This document shows positions 7,715-15,758 of a stretch of DNA of 64,000 nucleotides, piece after piece. The first letter of the stretch is position 1. Every line of letters starts with the position of its first letter. Source of the DNA: GCA-016699835 sp964543905 (GTDB lineage Bacteria > Planctomycetota > Phycisphaerae > Phycisphaerales > UBA1924); NCBI GenBank assembly GCA_964543905.1, contig CAZIZO010000006.1:173087-237086 (forward strand), given 5' to 3'. A model generated the notes under the pieces. It was not told where the DNA came from. It did no database searches and saw nothing but the letters and a program-made list of their open reading frames with translations. The translations under genes were made by a program, and so were the position numbers.

Positions 7715-9547
7715 TCACCTTGCCGGTCCTTGGAGCACCATTCTGATCGCGTCGCCAGCGCCGGTCAAACTCTCCCCCGCGATGATCCCGGCGCAAAGCG
7801 TGACGAAATACCTTTTGTTCCAGTTTGGACATAGCCTCGCCAGAACGGCCCCCGCCACCGCGCCCATACACATCGAGATCGAGTTGGTCCCGGAAATGAC
7901 GAACGCAAGCCCTGCGGCGGAGCAACTGGGCACGAACACCGCGGCCTTCTTCGGCAACGTCTTCTCCAGCACGGGCAACACCACGCCCGCAAGACCCGCC
8001 AGCAGCATGGCGGTCGTCGCTCCTCGCGGGAGTGAATCCAGACCACGCTGGAAGACCTCCGCGACCGCTTTCCACATCGCGACGGCGGGTGCGGGCCACT
8101 CCGGAGTCAGCAGCATCTCCTTTGGATGAGGAACCAGGATCAGATAGAACGCGCTGGCCACGAACGCTCCGGCCACCGTGCCGCCGATCTGGGCGACGAC
8201 TTGATATCGCGCCACCGCGCCAAGCAGATGCCCGCACTTGAGGTCGTGCATGAGGTCCGCGGATTGCGAGGCCGCGCCCGCCGTGATGCTCGCGCCCAAC
8301 AGGTTGGCCGTCGCATTCTTGGGCAACATGACCGCGAAGAGCAACTGCGTCACCTTGCCCATCGCCCCAACCGGATTCACGTTCGTTTCGCCCGACACCC
8401 GGGTCGCCACGATGGCGAGGATGAAACTGAGCATGACGGCAAAGATCGCCGCCCACCACGTGATCCCGAACAACCAGGTCTGCAGCGCGACGCTCACGAT
8501 CATCGCCGCCGCCAGCGAGAAGAAGAACCATCTCCTCGCCACCTCGCCCGTGTCCGCCTTCGAGACTTCGCCAGAGGTGCGACGAAACGACCGCATGATC
8601 GCCGGCATCGAGAAGGAAAACGACACCAGCGACGCGACCACCATGAGCGTGACACCCGGCCACAGCAGCCATTCCGCGAACGGAACGACATGCTGTTCGG
8701 GGGGGAGTGACCTGTTGCTCGCGGCGGCCTGCGCCTTGTCCAACGCCGCCCGCCCCGAGTTGACCAACCATGGTGCAAGGCCCGCGTAGGCCAAGATCGC
8801 TCCTCCCAGCAGGGAGACGCACGACTTGAGTCCCACCAACCCACCGACGGCCACCATGAGCAGCGTCGGATCGAGCGCCAGCAAGTACTTGGACGCCGGC
8901 ACCCCGTTGACGATTAGCCCCAAGTCCGTCGCCTTCGTCATCTTGAGGATGTTCAAGACTTTCATCGACGAGGCGACGAGGGCTCCCGCGCCGAGCACCG
9001 CGACCCGCCGCACGGCCTCCGCGCCGGTGTTGTAGATCTCCTTCAACGCCTCCGCACACGCCAATCCGCCCGGAAAAGGCAACTGGTCCCGAATGATCAT
9101 CTGTTGTCGCAACCCCATCGCGATCGCGATACCGACGAAGCAGACCGAGATCATCCAGAGCACGAGTTGCCACCAGGGAAAGACCGTCCCCTCCAACATG
9201 GTGACCGCCGGGATGGCGCTCACGAGCCCGGCGCTTGAGATCGCGCCCGCCGCAGAGCACGCCGACTGGTTGATGTTGTTCTCCAGGCGATTCATCATCG
9301 TCACTCGCCCTGCGCTCACCTGGCTCAAGGCACGCCAGAGCACATAGGCAAGCAGGATCCCCGTGATCGACATGTTCAAGCCCCAGCCGATCTTGAGCCC
9401 GGTGTAGACGTTGCAGATCGAGAGCAGCCCACCCAGAATCATGCCCGTGCCCAGCGCACGGAAGGTCAACTGCCTCGTCACGAAGTCCACCGGTGGTACG
9501 GCGTTGCTGGCCTGACGCGAGGGATCTGGCAAGGTCGTCATCGGCAT
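7715..9547 (-). CDS. OPT-family oligopeptide/metal-chelate transporter
   Basis: A 610-residue, very hydrophobic protein with roughly 14-15 membrane-spanning stretches. The N-terminal segment after VTRQLTFRALGTGMILGGLL, with NVYTGLKIGWGLNMSITG, is the typical OPT superfamily start. Internal blocks such as NQSACSAAGAISSAGLVSAI and the C-terminal GAGDAIRMVL fit the bacterial OPT branch. Members import small peptides or metal-siderophore complexes by proton symport; the substrate here cannot be told. A longer overlapping frame on the same strand is in a different register and has no membrane character. The gene stands alone, converging on tsf. Confidence 0.88.
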   Translation of the reverse strand: MPMTTLPDPSRQASNAVPPVDFVTRQLTFRALGTGMILGGLLSICNVYTGLKIGWGLNMSITGILLAYVLWRALSQVSAGRVTMMNRLENNINQSACSAAGAISSAGLVSAIPAVTMLEGTVFPWWQLVLWMISVCFVGIAIAMGLRQQMIIRDQLPFPGGLACAEALKEIYNTGAEAVRRVAVLGAGALVASSMKVLNILKMTKATDLGLIVNGVPASKYLLALDPTLLMVAVGGLVGLKSCVSLLGGAILAYAGLAPWLVNSGRAALDKAQAAASNRSLPPEQHVVPFAEWLLWPGVTLMVVASLVSFSFSMPAIMRSFRRTSGEVSKADTGEVARRWFFFSLAAAMIVSVALQTWLFGITWWAAIFAVMLSFILAIVATRVSGETNVNPVGAMGKVTQLLFAVMLPKNATANLLGASITAGAASQSADLMHDLKCGHLLGAVARYQVVAQIGGTVAGAFVASAFYLILVPHPKEMLLTPEWPAPAVAMWKAVAEVFQRGLDSLPRGATTAMLLAGLAGVVLPVLEKTLPKKAAVFVPSCSAAGLAFVISGTNSISMCMGAVAGAVLARLCPNWNKRYFVTLCAGIIAGESLTGAGDAIRMVLQGPAR

Positions 9548-9743
9548 ATCTCCGAACGAATCCGGGGAGAATCCAGCGCGAGGGGCGACCGCGCGACGAG
9601 TAGATTAGCCCAAGTGACGCGCAAGAGCACAGGGGGCCAAGACCACCCATGCTCGTGGTCCGTCACGTCGAGGCATCATTGAACGATGGAGGTTGCTTGC
9701 TCGTTAGATACCGCACGCCTTGCGCGCGTCGTCGAGCGACAAA

Positions 9744-10103
9744 CTAGGACTTCTTCTTCGCACTCGTGCCTTTGGGCTTTGGAGTCTCTTTGGGCGCTGG
9801 AGTGGCGCTTCCCGCTTCGCTCGTCTTCGCCTCCGGCGTGGTCGTCGTGGACGACTCCCCAGGCTTCGACTCGCTCGCCGCCGGCTTCCCCTCGGCCTCC
9901 TTGGCCTTCTTGTAGTTCTCACTGCGGTAGTCGGTCAGATAGAAGCCCGAGCCCTTGAAGACGATCGCGGCACCGGTGCCGATGAGGCGTTCGAGCGCCT
10001 TCCTTCCGCAGTTGGGGCAGGTGCGGAGCACCTTGTCCTTCATGCTCTGGAACTGCTCAAAGGCGTGGCCGCAGGCGCTGCACTTGTAGTCGTAGGTGGG
10101 CAT
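9744..10103 (-). CDS. FmdB-type zinc-ribbon protein
   Basis: A 119-residue protein whose first 45 residues are the FmdB zinc ribbon, beginning MPTYDYKC with two CxxC knuckles (Cys8/Cys11 and Cys29/Cys32). The next part (GTGAAIVFKGSGFYLTDYRS) is the conserved FmdB tail. The remainder is a low-complexity Lys/Ala/Pro/Ser extension ending in a basic KKKS. Despite the name, the role of these small proteins is not established, and regulation of formamidase applies only to one relative. It lies at the 3' end of the chaperone gene run, 65 bases after grpE, so co-expression with heat-shock genes is likely. Confidence 0.85.
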   Translation of the reverse strand: MPTYDYKCSACGHAFEQFQSMKDKVLRTCPNCGRKALERLIGTGAAIVFKGSGFYLTDYRSENYKKAKEAEGKPAASESKPGESSTTTTPEAKTSEAGSATPAPKETPKPKGTSAKKKS

Positions 10104-10168
10104 GGCAGGTTCAAAGGTTGGAGGGTACGAATGAACGAGAAGCCGAGGATGCTTGCTCCAGAACGGGG

Positions 10169-10759
10169 CTATGGAGCAACCGCAACTTTGGCCGGTCGAA
10201 TGAGACGTTCACCCATCGCAAACCCGGGCTGGAACGTTCGAGAGATTCGCCCAGGCTCAACCCCCTCCGCGCCCATCTGCATGATGGCCTCGTGCGTGCC
10301 GGGGTGAAAATCATCATTCGGCATCGGATTGATGATCTGCACGCCGACACGCTGGAGGGCGCGGAGCAACTCCTCGCGGATGACTTTGACGCCATCGACG
10401 ATCTGCTGGGCACTGGCCTTGCTGGTGTCCTGGTTGAGCGCGAGGTCGAAGTGATCGATGACGCTCGCGACGTGCGTGACAACGCTCGAAATGCCCGACT
10501 GGCGTGCGACCTGCTCGTTGGCCATCGCCCGCTTCTGGAAGTTCTGGTAGTCGGCAAGCGAACGCAGGTAGCGTTGGTTGGCCTCCATCAACTCGCCCTC
10601 CAACTGGGCGAGGCGTTGCTGGAACTCCGACTCGGCGTCGAGGTTGTACTCGACCTGTTCGGGTTGCTCGGGCGTGCGGTTCTGCTGCGTGGCCGGCTTG
10701 GGCTCTCCATCGCTCGGCGCGGCGCCTGGCGCGTTGGGGTTGTTCTCGTCGGGCTTCAT
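10169..10759 (-). CDS. grpE: GrpE, nucleotide exchange factor for DnaK
   Basis: A 196-residue protein. A Pro/Gln-rich N-terminus is followed by a long coiled coil (about 44-90) containing the GrpE signature LRSLADYQNFQKRA, then the beta domain ending in VNPMPNDDFHPGTHEAIMQ-type sequence (actual start of that block IINPMPNDDF). It releases ADP from DnaK. I prefer the ATG at 10759, with GAAAG about 9 bases upstream, over a GTG at 10798 that would add 13 residues and has its purine-rich stretch directly adjacent. dnaJ lies upstream on the same strand; dnaK is not in the window. Confidence 0.95.
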   Translation of the reverse strand: MKPDENNPNAPGAAPSDGEPKPATQQNRTPEQPEQVEYNLDAESEFQQRLAQLEGELMEANQRYLRSLADYQNFQKRAMANEQVARQSGISSVVTHVASVIDHFDLALNQDTSKASAQQIVDGVKVIREELLRALQRVGVQIINPMPNDDFHPGTHEAIMQMGAEGVEPGRISRTFQPGFAMGERLIRPAKVAVAP

Positions 10760-10895
10760 GTCCGTCTTTCTTCGTCCAAAGGGAAACGCCACACCCACCT
10801 CCGCTCAATCTTGTGGCCGTTCACGTACCTTGCGTTGCCAGTCCACCTCGTCTTGATCGAACGTCGAGAGGACGCTCGACCAGTTCCATCCCCCA

Positions 10896-12047
10896 CTACT
10901 CCCATAACTCCTTGACTTTCTTCCAGAAACTCGTGCTCTGCGGCATGACCTTATGGTCCTCGCTCGCGGCAAACTCGCGCAGCAACTTTTCCTGCGCACT
11001 CGTCAGCGACTTGGGAATCTCGATCTTCGCGACAACCACAAGATCTCCCGGCCGACCGCCGCGAAGGTTGGGGAGCCCCTTGCCGCTGACGCGGAAGAGG
11101 TGTCCGTGCTGCGTGCCCCGGGGCACGGTCAACTTGGCCGGGCCGTTGAGCGTGGGTGCATCGATCTCGGCGCCCAATGCCGCCTGCGTGAAACTGATCG
11201 GCATTTCGAGGATCAGGTTGTCACCGTCACGCTGGTACAACTCGTGCGGCTGCACTCGCACGACGACGTGCAAGTTGCCGCGCACGCCCTGCCCGTTCGG
11301 CGACGCCTCCGGCGGCGGCGGCTCGCCCTCCCCCGTGATGCGAATCTCTTGCCCATCGTGGATGCCCGCGGGCACCTTCACCGTCAGGTTTCGCTTCTTG
11401 GGCACGCGCCCCTTGCCGCGGCAGGAATCGCAGAACTCCTTCACGACATTCCCACGCCCGTGGCACGCGGGACACGCAACGACCATGCGGAACATCCCGC
11501 CGAGGCCCGTCTGCTGCACGCGCCCTTGCCCGCCGCACGTGGGGCACTTGATGGGCTTGCTGCCCGCCTTCGCGCCGGTGCCGGTGCACTTCTCGCACAC
11601 GTCCATCCGCGTGAACTCAACGTCCTTCTCGGTGCCCTTGAAGACCTCGTCGAACGTGACGGTGACTTCGGTTTCGAGGTCAAAGCCGCGGGGCGGGCCG
11701 CCGCGCCCGCCGCGCCCCCCACCGCCGCCCCCCATGCCCGAGAAGATGTCGTTGAACATCGAGAAGATGTCCGACACATCCATGTGCGTGTAATCGTGGG
11801 GCGCGGGGCCGCCGCCGCGACGCAGGCCGTCGTGCCCGAACTGGTCGTAGACCTTCCGCTTCTGCTCGTCGGTGAGGACTTCGTAGGCTTCCGCACACTC
11901 CTTGAAGTTCTTCTCGGCCTCGGCATCGCCCGGGTTGCGATCGGGATGGTACTTCATTGCCAGGCGGCGATAGGCGCGCTTGATTTCCTCGCCGTCTGCG
12001 GTCTTGGCGATGCCGAGGATCTCGTAGTAGTCGCGGGTGGTGGGCAT
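10896..12047 (-). CDS. dnaJ: Chaperone DnaJ (type I Hsp40)
   Basis: A 383-residue class I DnaJ. The J domain occupies about 5-70 with HPD at 34-36. A Gly-rich linker (about 76-120) is followed by a zinc domain with four CxxCxGxG repeats at 151-158, 168-175, 192-199 and 206-213, then the C-terminal substrate-binding and dimerisation domains. It delivers clients to DnaK and stimulates its ATPase. The ATG at 12047 gives the classical MPTTRDYYEILGI start; the open frame extends 16 codons further but without homology. It lies downstream of groEL2 and upstream of grpE, all on the minus strand, with a perfect 11-bp hairpin in its leader. Confidence 0.97.
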   Translation of the reverse strand: MPTTRDYYEILGIAKTADGEEIKRAYRRLAMKYHPDRNPGDAEAEKNFKECAEAYEVLTDEQKRKVYDQFGHDGLRRGGGPAPHDYTHMDVSDIFSMFNDIFSGMGGGGGGRGGRGGPPRGFDLETEVTVTFDEVFKGTEKDVEFTRMDVCEKCTGTGAKAGSKPIKCPTCGGQGRVQQTGLGGMFRMVVACPACHGRGNVVKEFCDSCRGKGRVPKKRNLTVKVPAGIHDGQEIRITGEGEPPPPEASPNGQGVRGNLHVVVRVQPHELYQRDGDNLILEMPISFTQAALGAEIDAPTLNGPAKLTVPRGTQHGHLFRVSGKGLPNLRGGRPGDLVVVAKIEIPKSLTSAQEKLLREFAASEDHKVMPQSTSFWKKVKELWE

Positions 12048-12086
12048 GGGCGTTCCAGTCCGATCCGATCTCACGGCGTACGCAAT

Positions 12087-12116
12087 CGAGCCCACGCACT
12101 CTCGCGCGTGGGCTCG
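12087..12116. repeat. Perfect 11-bp inverted repeat in the groEL2-dnaJ gap
   Basis: CGAGCCCACGC (12087-12097), 8 bases, then GCGTGGGCTCG (12106-12116). It lies 40 bases before the dnaJ start and 48 bases after the groEL2 stop. There is no T-run on either side, so it is not a plain terminator. The 11-8-11 layout recalls the 9-9-9 layout of the heat-shock element CIRCE, but the sequence does not match CIRCE. It may be a transcript-processing hairpin or repressor site. Confidence 0.6.
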
Positions 12117-12163
12117 GGCAGATCAATCCATCCGCCACCACTCGATGGCGGCTCTGAGGGACA

Positions 12164-13783
12164 TCACGCCACCGCGCCGGCGACGGCCTTCGCGTCTTCC
12201 TTCAACTCGGTGATCACGACATCCGTGGTGAGCATGAGGCCCGCGACGCTGGCCGCGTTCTGCAGCGCCGTCTTGGCGACAAGGGCCGCATCGAGAATCC
12301 CGGCCTTGACCAGGTCCTCATACTCGCCCGTCGCCGCGTTGAAGCCCCAGTTCGCGCCCTTGCCCTCCTTCACCTTCTCGACGACGAGGTCGCCGTCGAA
12401 CCCGGCGTTGTCGGCAATCTGCCTGCAGCAACTCTCGACCGCCTTGGCGACGATCTCGTAGCCCTGCTTCTCGTCCTCGGTTTTGGCCTTCTTCGCCGCC
12501 GCGCGGATCGCGTCCTGGGTGCGCAGGAGCGCGACACCGCCGCCGGGGACGTAGCCCTCCTTGGCCGCGGCGCGAGTGGCCTTGAGCGCGTCGTCGACGA
12601 GGTCCTTGGTCGCCTTCTGGGCGATCTCGGTCGCGCCGCCGACGCTGATCATCGCCACGCCGCTGGTCAACTTCGCGAGACGCTCCATCAACTTCTCGCG
12701 GTCGTAGTCGCTCGTGGATTTCTCATACTGCGCACGAATCTGGTTCGCGCGGGCGGTGATGTCGGCCTTCTTGCCCGCGCCCTCGATGATCGTGGTGTCG
12801 TCCTTGGTGACGACGATCTTCTTTGCGCGGCCGAGTTCGCTCAACTCGATCGAATCGAGTTGGCGGCCCAAATCCTCCGCGAAGAACGTACCGCCGGTCA
12901 GGACGGCGATATCCCCGAGCATGGCCTTGCGACGATCGCCGAACCCGGGGGCCTTCACCGCGCAGATCTTGATCGTGCCGCGCAGGCGATTGACCACCAG
13001 CGTCGCGAGCGCCTCATTCTCGACATCTTCCGCGATGAGAAGCAGGGGCTTACCCGCCATCGCGACCTTGTTCAGCAGCGGCAGGAGATCGACGAGGTTG
13101 CTGATCTTCTTCTCATAGATGAGGATGTAGCCGTCCTCGATGATGCACTCGCTCGTCTTCGGGTTCGTCATGAAATAGGGCGAGATGTAGCCCTTGTCGA
13201 TCTGCATGCCCTCGACGTTTGGGAGCGTGGTGGTCGAGGTCTTGCCGTCCTCGATCTCGACGACGCCATCAGCGCCGACCTTGCTGATCGCCTCGGCGAT
13301 CAACTCTCCGATCTCGGAGTCCCAGTTGGCAGAGACGGTGGCGACCTTCTTGTAGTCGTCCTTGCCCTTGCACTTGGTGGCGATCTTGTCGATGGCCTCG
13401 GCGGCGGCGGTCGCGGCCCCGTTGATGCCGCGCTGGAGTTGCACCGGGTTCGCCCCCGCGGCAACGTGACGCAGGCCTTCGGTGAAGATCGCTTGCGCGA
13501 GGACGGTGGCGGCGGTGGTACCGTCACCCGCCTTGTCGGCCGTCTTCTTCGCCACTTCGTTGACCATCTTCGCGCCCATCGCCTGGAAGGGCTCGGGGAG
13601 CGAGACTTCCTTGGATACGGAGACGCCATCCTTGGTGATGGCGGGACCGCCGTAGGACTTTTCGATCACGACGTGGCGCCCGGCGGGGCCCATCGTGCAT
13701 TTGACGGCGGCGGCGAGCGCATCAACGCCCTTCTTCATTTCAAGGAGGGCGGCGTCGTTGAACATGAGTTGTTTGGTTGCCAT
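12164..13783 (-). CDS. groEL: GroEL chaperonin, second divergent copy without GGM tail
   Basis: A 539-residue 60-kDa chaperonin. The ATPase residues are present: KDGVSV with Asp52, AGDGTT with Asp87, and Asp in VDDALKATRAAAKEG with PGGGV. The apical domain GFGDRRKAMLGDIAVLTGG is also conserved. It differs from the other copy in the window by lacking the flexible Gly-Gly-Met C-terminal tail; it ends EDAKAVAGAVA. It is encoded just downstream of groES, the usual groES-groEL pairing. Such tail-less copies may have a specialised client set; that is inference. The start has only a weak ribosome site (CTTGAAGG about 10 bases upstream). Confidence 0.95.
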   Translation of the reverse strand: MATKQLMFNDAALLEMKKGVDALAAAVKCTMGPAGRHVVIEKSYGGPAITKDGVSVSKEVSLPEPFQAMGAKMVNEVAKKTADKAGDGTTAATVLAQAIFTEGLRHVAAGANPVQLQRGINGAATAAAEAIDKIATKCKGKDDYKKVATVSANWDSEIGELIAEAISKVGADGVVEIEDGKTSTTTLPNVEGMQIDKGYISPYFMTNPKTSECIIEDGYILIYEKKISNLVDLLPLLNKVAMAGKPLLLIAEDVENEALATLVVNRLRGTIKICAVKAPGFGDRRKAMLGDIAVLTGGTFFAEDLGRQLDSIELSELGRAKKIVVTKDDTTIIEGAGKKADITARANQIRAQYEKSTSDYDREKLMERLAKLTSGVAMISVGGATEIAQKATKDLVDDALKATRAAAKEGYVPGGGVALLRTQDAIRAAAKKAKTEDEKQGYEIVAKAVESCCRQIADNAGFDGDLVVEKVKEGKGANWGFNAATGEYEDLVKAGILDAALVAKTALQNAASVAGLMLTTDVVITELKEDAKAVAGAVA

Positions 13784-13803
13784 GGCTTCAATCCTTCAAG
13801 GCG

Positions 13804-13939
13804 GAACTCAGAGGAACCAGAGAACAGGTCGAGGGGCACGACGCGCTGCGGCGATCATTCGGGCTTCTCTCTCTTCTCCGACTCCTCCTGATGGTGTCTC
13901 CGAGTTCCTCTGGTTGTTCTCTCTGATGCCTCTGAGTTC
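13804..13939. repeat. Long-range inverted repeats between groES and groEL2
   Basis: GAACTCAGAGG (13804-13814) is perfectly complementary to CCTCTGAGTTC (13929-13939). Inside it, AACCAGAG (13815-13822) pairs with CTCTGGTT (13908-13915), and AGAGAACA with TGTTCTCT (13915-13922). The three blocks cannot all pair in simple order. The segment could fold as a large imperfect hairpin in the groES-groEL2 transcript. Confidence 0.5.
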
Positions 13940-13948
13940 GCTTGGTGC

Positions 13949-14236
13949 TTACCCGATCACGCCGAGGAGTTCATTCTCGCGCAGGATGAGGTGCTTCACG
14001 TTCTTGATCTCCACTTCAGTCCCCGCATACTTGCCGTAGACGACGGTGTCGCCCACGCTGACCGACATCTCGGCTCGCTTGCCATTGTCGAGACGCTTGC
14101 CCGGGCCGACGGCGATGACCTCGCCCTTGACCGGCTTTTCCTTGCTGGCTTCGGGCAGGTAGAGTCCCGAAGCGGTCTTCGATTCGGCTTCGATGGGCTT
14201 GACAAGTACGCGATCTTCCAAGGGTTTCACGGCCAT
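13949..14236 (-). CDS. groES: Co-chaperonin GroES
   Basis: A 95-residue Hsp10 subunit: start MAVKPLEDRVLVKPIEAE, mobile loop about 17-33 (SKTASGLYLPEASKEKP), and the roof/core region with VAVGPG-like IAVGPGKR and VGDTVVYGKYAGTEV. It caps GroEL during folding. The ATG at 14236 has AGGAG 9 bases upstream; the open frame extends 34 codons further but with unrelated sequence. In the mobile loop the usual GGIVLP is SGLYLP, a mild deviation. It is followed by groEL2 after 165 bases and preceded by the DedA gene. Confidence 0.97.
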   Translation of the reverse strand: MAVKPLEDRVLVKPIEAESKTASGLYLPEASKEKPVKGEVIAVGPGKRLDNGKRAEMSVSVGDTVVYGKYAGTEVEIKNVKHLILRENELLGVIG

Positions 14237-14347
14237 TGCTGAAATCTCCTGACTCTTCGTATCCGCCTCCCGGGGGAGGGGCTTTGGGAAAGGGTTGAAC
14301 GTTGATTCACTCCAACAGAACCCGACATGTTGTCGCATGAACAGTGA

Positions 14348-15025
14348 CTAGGTCGCCGGCGCCGCTCTGAGACGACGGCTGCGAATCCACTCCACTCCGA
14401 TAGGCAACACCGAGACGGCCACGATGCCGAGCACGACCAACTCAAAGTGCTTCTTGACGATGGGCATGTTGCCGAAGAGATAGCCGGCTCCGGCGCAGAT
14501 GAACACCCACGCGACGCCGCCGACGACGTTGTAATAAAAGAATCGGCCGTAGTTCATCGCACCCGCGCCGGCAACGAAGGGGACGAAGGTTCGCACGATC
14601 GGGACAAAGCGTCCGAGCACAACGGCCTTCCCGCCGTACTTCTCGTAGAAGGCGTTCGCCCTCTCCAGGTGCTTCCGATTGAGCATGCGCTCGATCAATG
14701 TCGGCTTGATGTTGGGATCGGGAGACTTGTTGAAGACGCGCGGACCGATGAACTTCCCGATGTGGTAGTTGACCGCGTCGCCCAGGATGGCGGCCACCAC
14801 GAGCACGGCGCACACGCTCCAGAAGTTCATCTTTCCGATCGCGGCGACGGCGCCGATGGCGAAGAGCAACGAATCGCCCGGGAGGAACGGCATCACCACC
14901 ACGCCGGTCTCGACGAAGATGATCGCAAAAAGGACGGCATAGACCCAGAGCCCATGCTCGCCCACAAACGCCGCGAGTTTGTCGGGGTCGACGAAGGCGA
15001 AGATGTCACGGATGAGATCGATCAT
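14348..15025 (-). CDS. DedA-family membrane protein
   Basis: A 225-residue membrane protein of the DedA/VTT family. Diagnostic segments are ETGVVVMPFLPGDSLLFAIG near residues 39-58 and GRFVPIVRTFVPFVAGAGAM about residues 139-158, with the conserved Arg residues needed for function in E. coli YqjA/YghB. Several members act as flippases for undecaprenyl phosphate or other lipids, so a role in envelope lipid recycling is plausible. It lies between the secreted Cys-rich protein and groES on the same strand. The placement inside a chaperonin gene run is unusual. Confidence 0.88.
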   Translation of the reverse strand: MIDLIRDIFAFVDPDKLAAFVGEHGLWVYAVLFAIIFVETGVVVMPFLPGDSLLFAIGAVAAIGKMNFWSVCAVLVVAAILGDAVNYHIGKFIGPRVFNKSPDPNIKPTLIERMLNRKHLERANAFYEKYGGKAVVLGRFVPIVRTFVPFVAGAGAMNYGRFFYYNVVGGVAWVFICAGAGYLFGNMPIVKKHFELVVLGIVAVSVLPIGVEWIRSRRLRAAPAT

Positions 15026-15062
15026 GCTCGAACGCTTTGCAGCCTGAAATCACAGTGGACGA

Positions 15063-15458
15063 TCATGCGGTCGCGCCTCGGGTGAATGGAGCGAGGCGGG
15101 CTTCGCCCTGCTTCTCCTTCGAGATCAGCGTTCCATCCTCGGCGATACGCACGTCCCAAAGCGCACCATCCTTCTTGAAGCGAGCCTGGTAGATGACGGC
15201 GGGGCCAGCGCCGAACTCGCCCTCGGCACACACCATCTCCACACGGCGCCCCGCCGTCTGGGTGTCGATCGTGGCCCGAACGGCGTCGGGCAGCGCGTGG
15301 AACATGCACGCACAGGAGCCTTCGCACGAACACGCCTTACCCTGGCATGCCGACCCATCGACGGGCACGTCTTCACGAGCGCGAGCGCCCGACGTGCCCG
15401 AGACCATGGTCATCGCGGCGGCGGCGGAGATCGCAAAGAACCCGGACATCTTGGACAT
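15063..15458 (-). CDS. Small secreted Cys-rich protein, PepSY-like
   Basis: A 131-residue protein with a clear signal peptide (about 1-28, ending SGTSGARARE). The mature part has a cluster of cysteines (38, 43, 45, 49, 51, plus Cys77) in a CQGKACSCEGSCACMF stretch. It continues as an alpha/beta unit (LPDAVRATIDTQTAG, then YQARFKKDGALWDVRIAEDG) that resembles PepSY-like repeats, in which a helix leads into strands ending with a D-x-G turn. I chose ATG 15458 (GAGGG upstream) over a longer frame to 15593. Cys spacing suggests metal binding or disulfides. Function unknown; the PepSY likeness is a pattern impression. Confidence 0.6.
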   Translation of the reverse strand: MSKMSGFFAISAAAAMTMVSGTSGARAREDVPVDGSACQGKACSCEGSCACMFHALPDAVRATIDTQTAGRRVEMVCAEGEFGAGPAVIYQARFKKDGALWDVRIAEDGTLISKEKQGEARLAPFTRGATA

Positions 15459-15486
15459 GGCTCGTATCCCTCGCTCTCGTGAAGAC

Positions 15487-15705
15487 TCACACCTTCGGGC
15501 GAGCGCTCGACCCGCCCGCGCCGCCCTTGCTCTTGTCGGTGCCCTTGTGCAGGTTGTGCCCCTGATCGGGCTTGCGGGCCGCGATCGACTCATGCTCCTT
15601 GACGTCCTTCTTGGGCGTGGTGGAGATGTTGATCGTGTTGGAAGGCTTGGGCGTGCCGAGGCCGCCGGTGCCGGACTTGCTCAGGATGTCAGATGGCTTG
15701 GCCAC
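15487..15705 (-). CDS. Small basic hydrophilic protein, unknown
   Basis: A 72-residue product rich in Lys, Gly, Ser and Pro, with no hydrophobic core, probably disordered. The best start is GTG at 15705 with GGAG 8 bases upstream, giving MAKPSDILSKSG; a TTG at 15717 is the longer option. It lies 53 bases downstream of groEL1 and 28 bases upstream of the secreted protein gene, all on one strand. I recognise no family. It is accepted as a gene because of the ribosome site, the tight spacing and the lack of any other explanation for the stretch. Confidence 0.5.
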   Translation of the reverse strand: MAKPSDILSKSGTGGLGTPKPSNTINISTTPKKDVKEHESIAARKPDQGHNLHKGTDKSKGGAGGSSARPKV

Positions 15706-15758
15706 GGGATGCTCCAAGAAGGACCAGGTTCGAAGGGGGGAACGACACTCACGCTCAG

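Noticed and set aside
7674..9650. 658-codon frame on the same strand as the OPT transporter
   Set aside because: Shifted register of the transporter gene; the Gly/Arg/Asp-rich product has no membrane character, while the alternative frame is a clear OPT protein.
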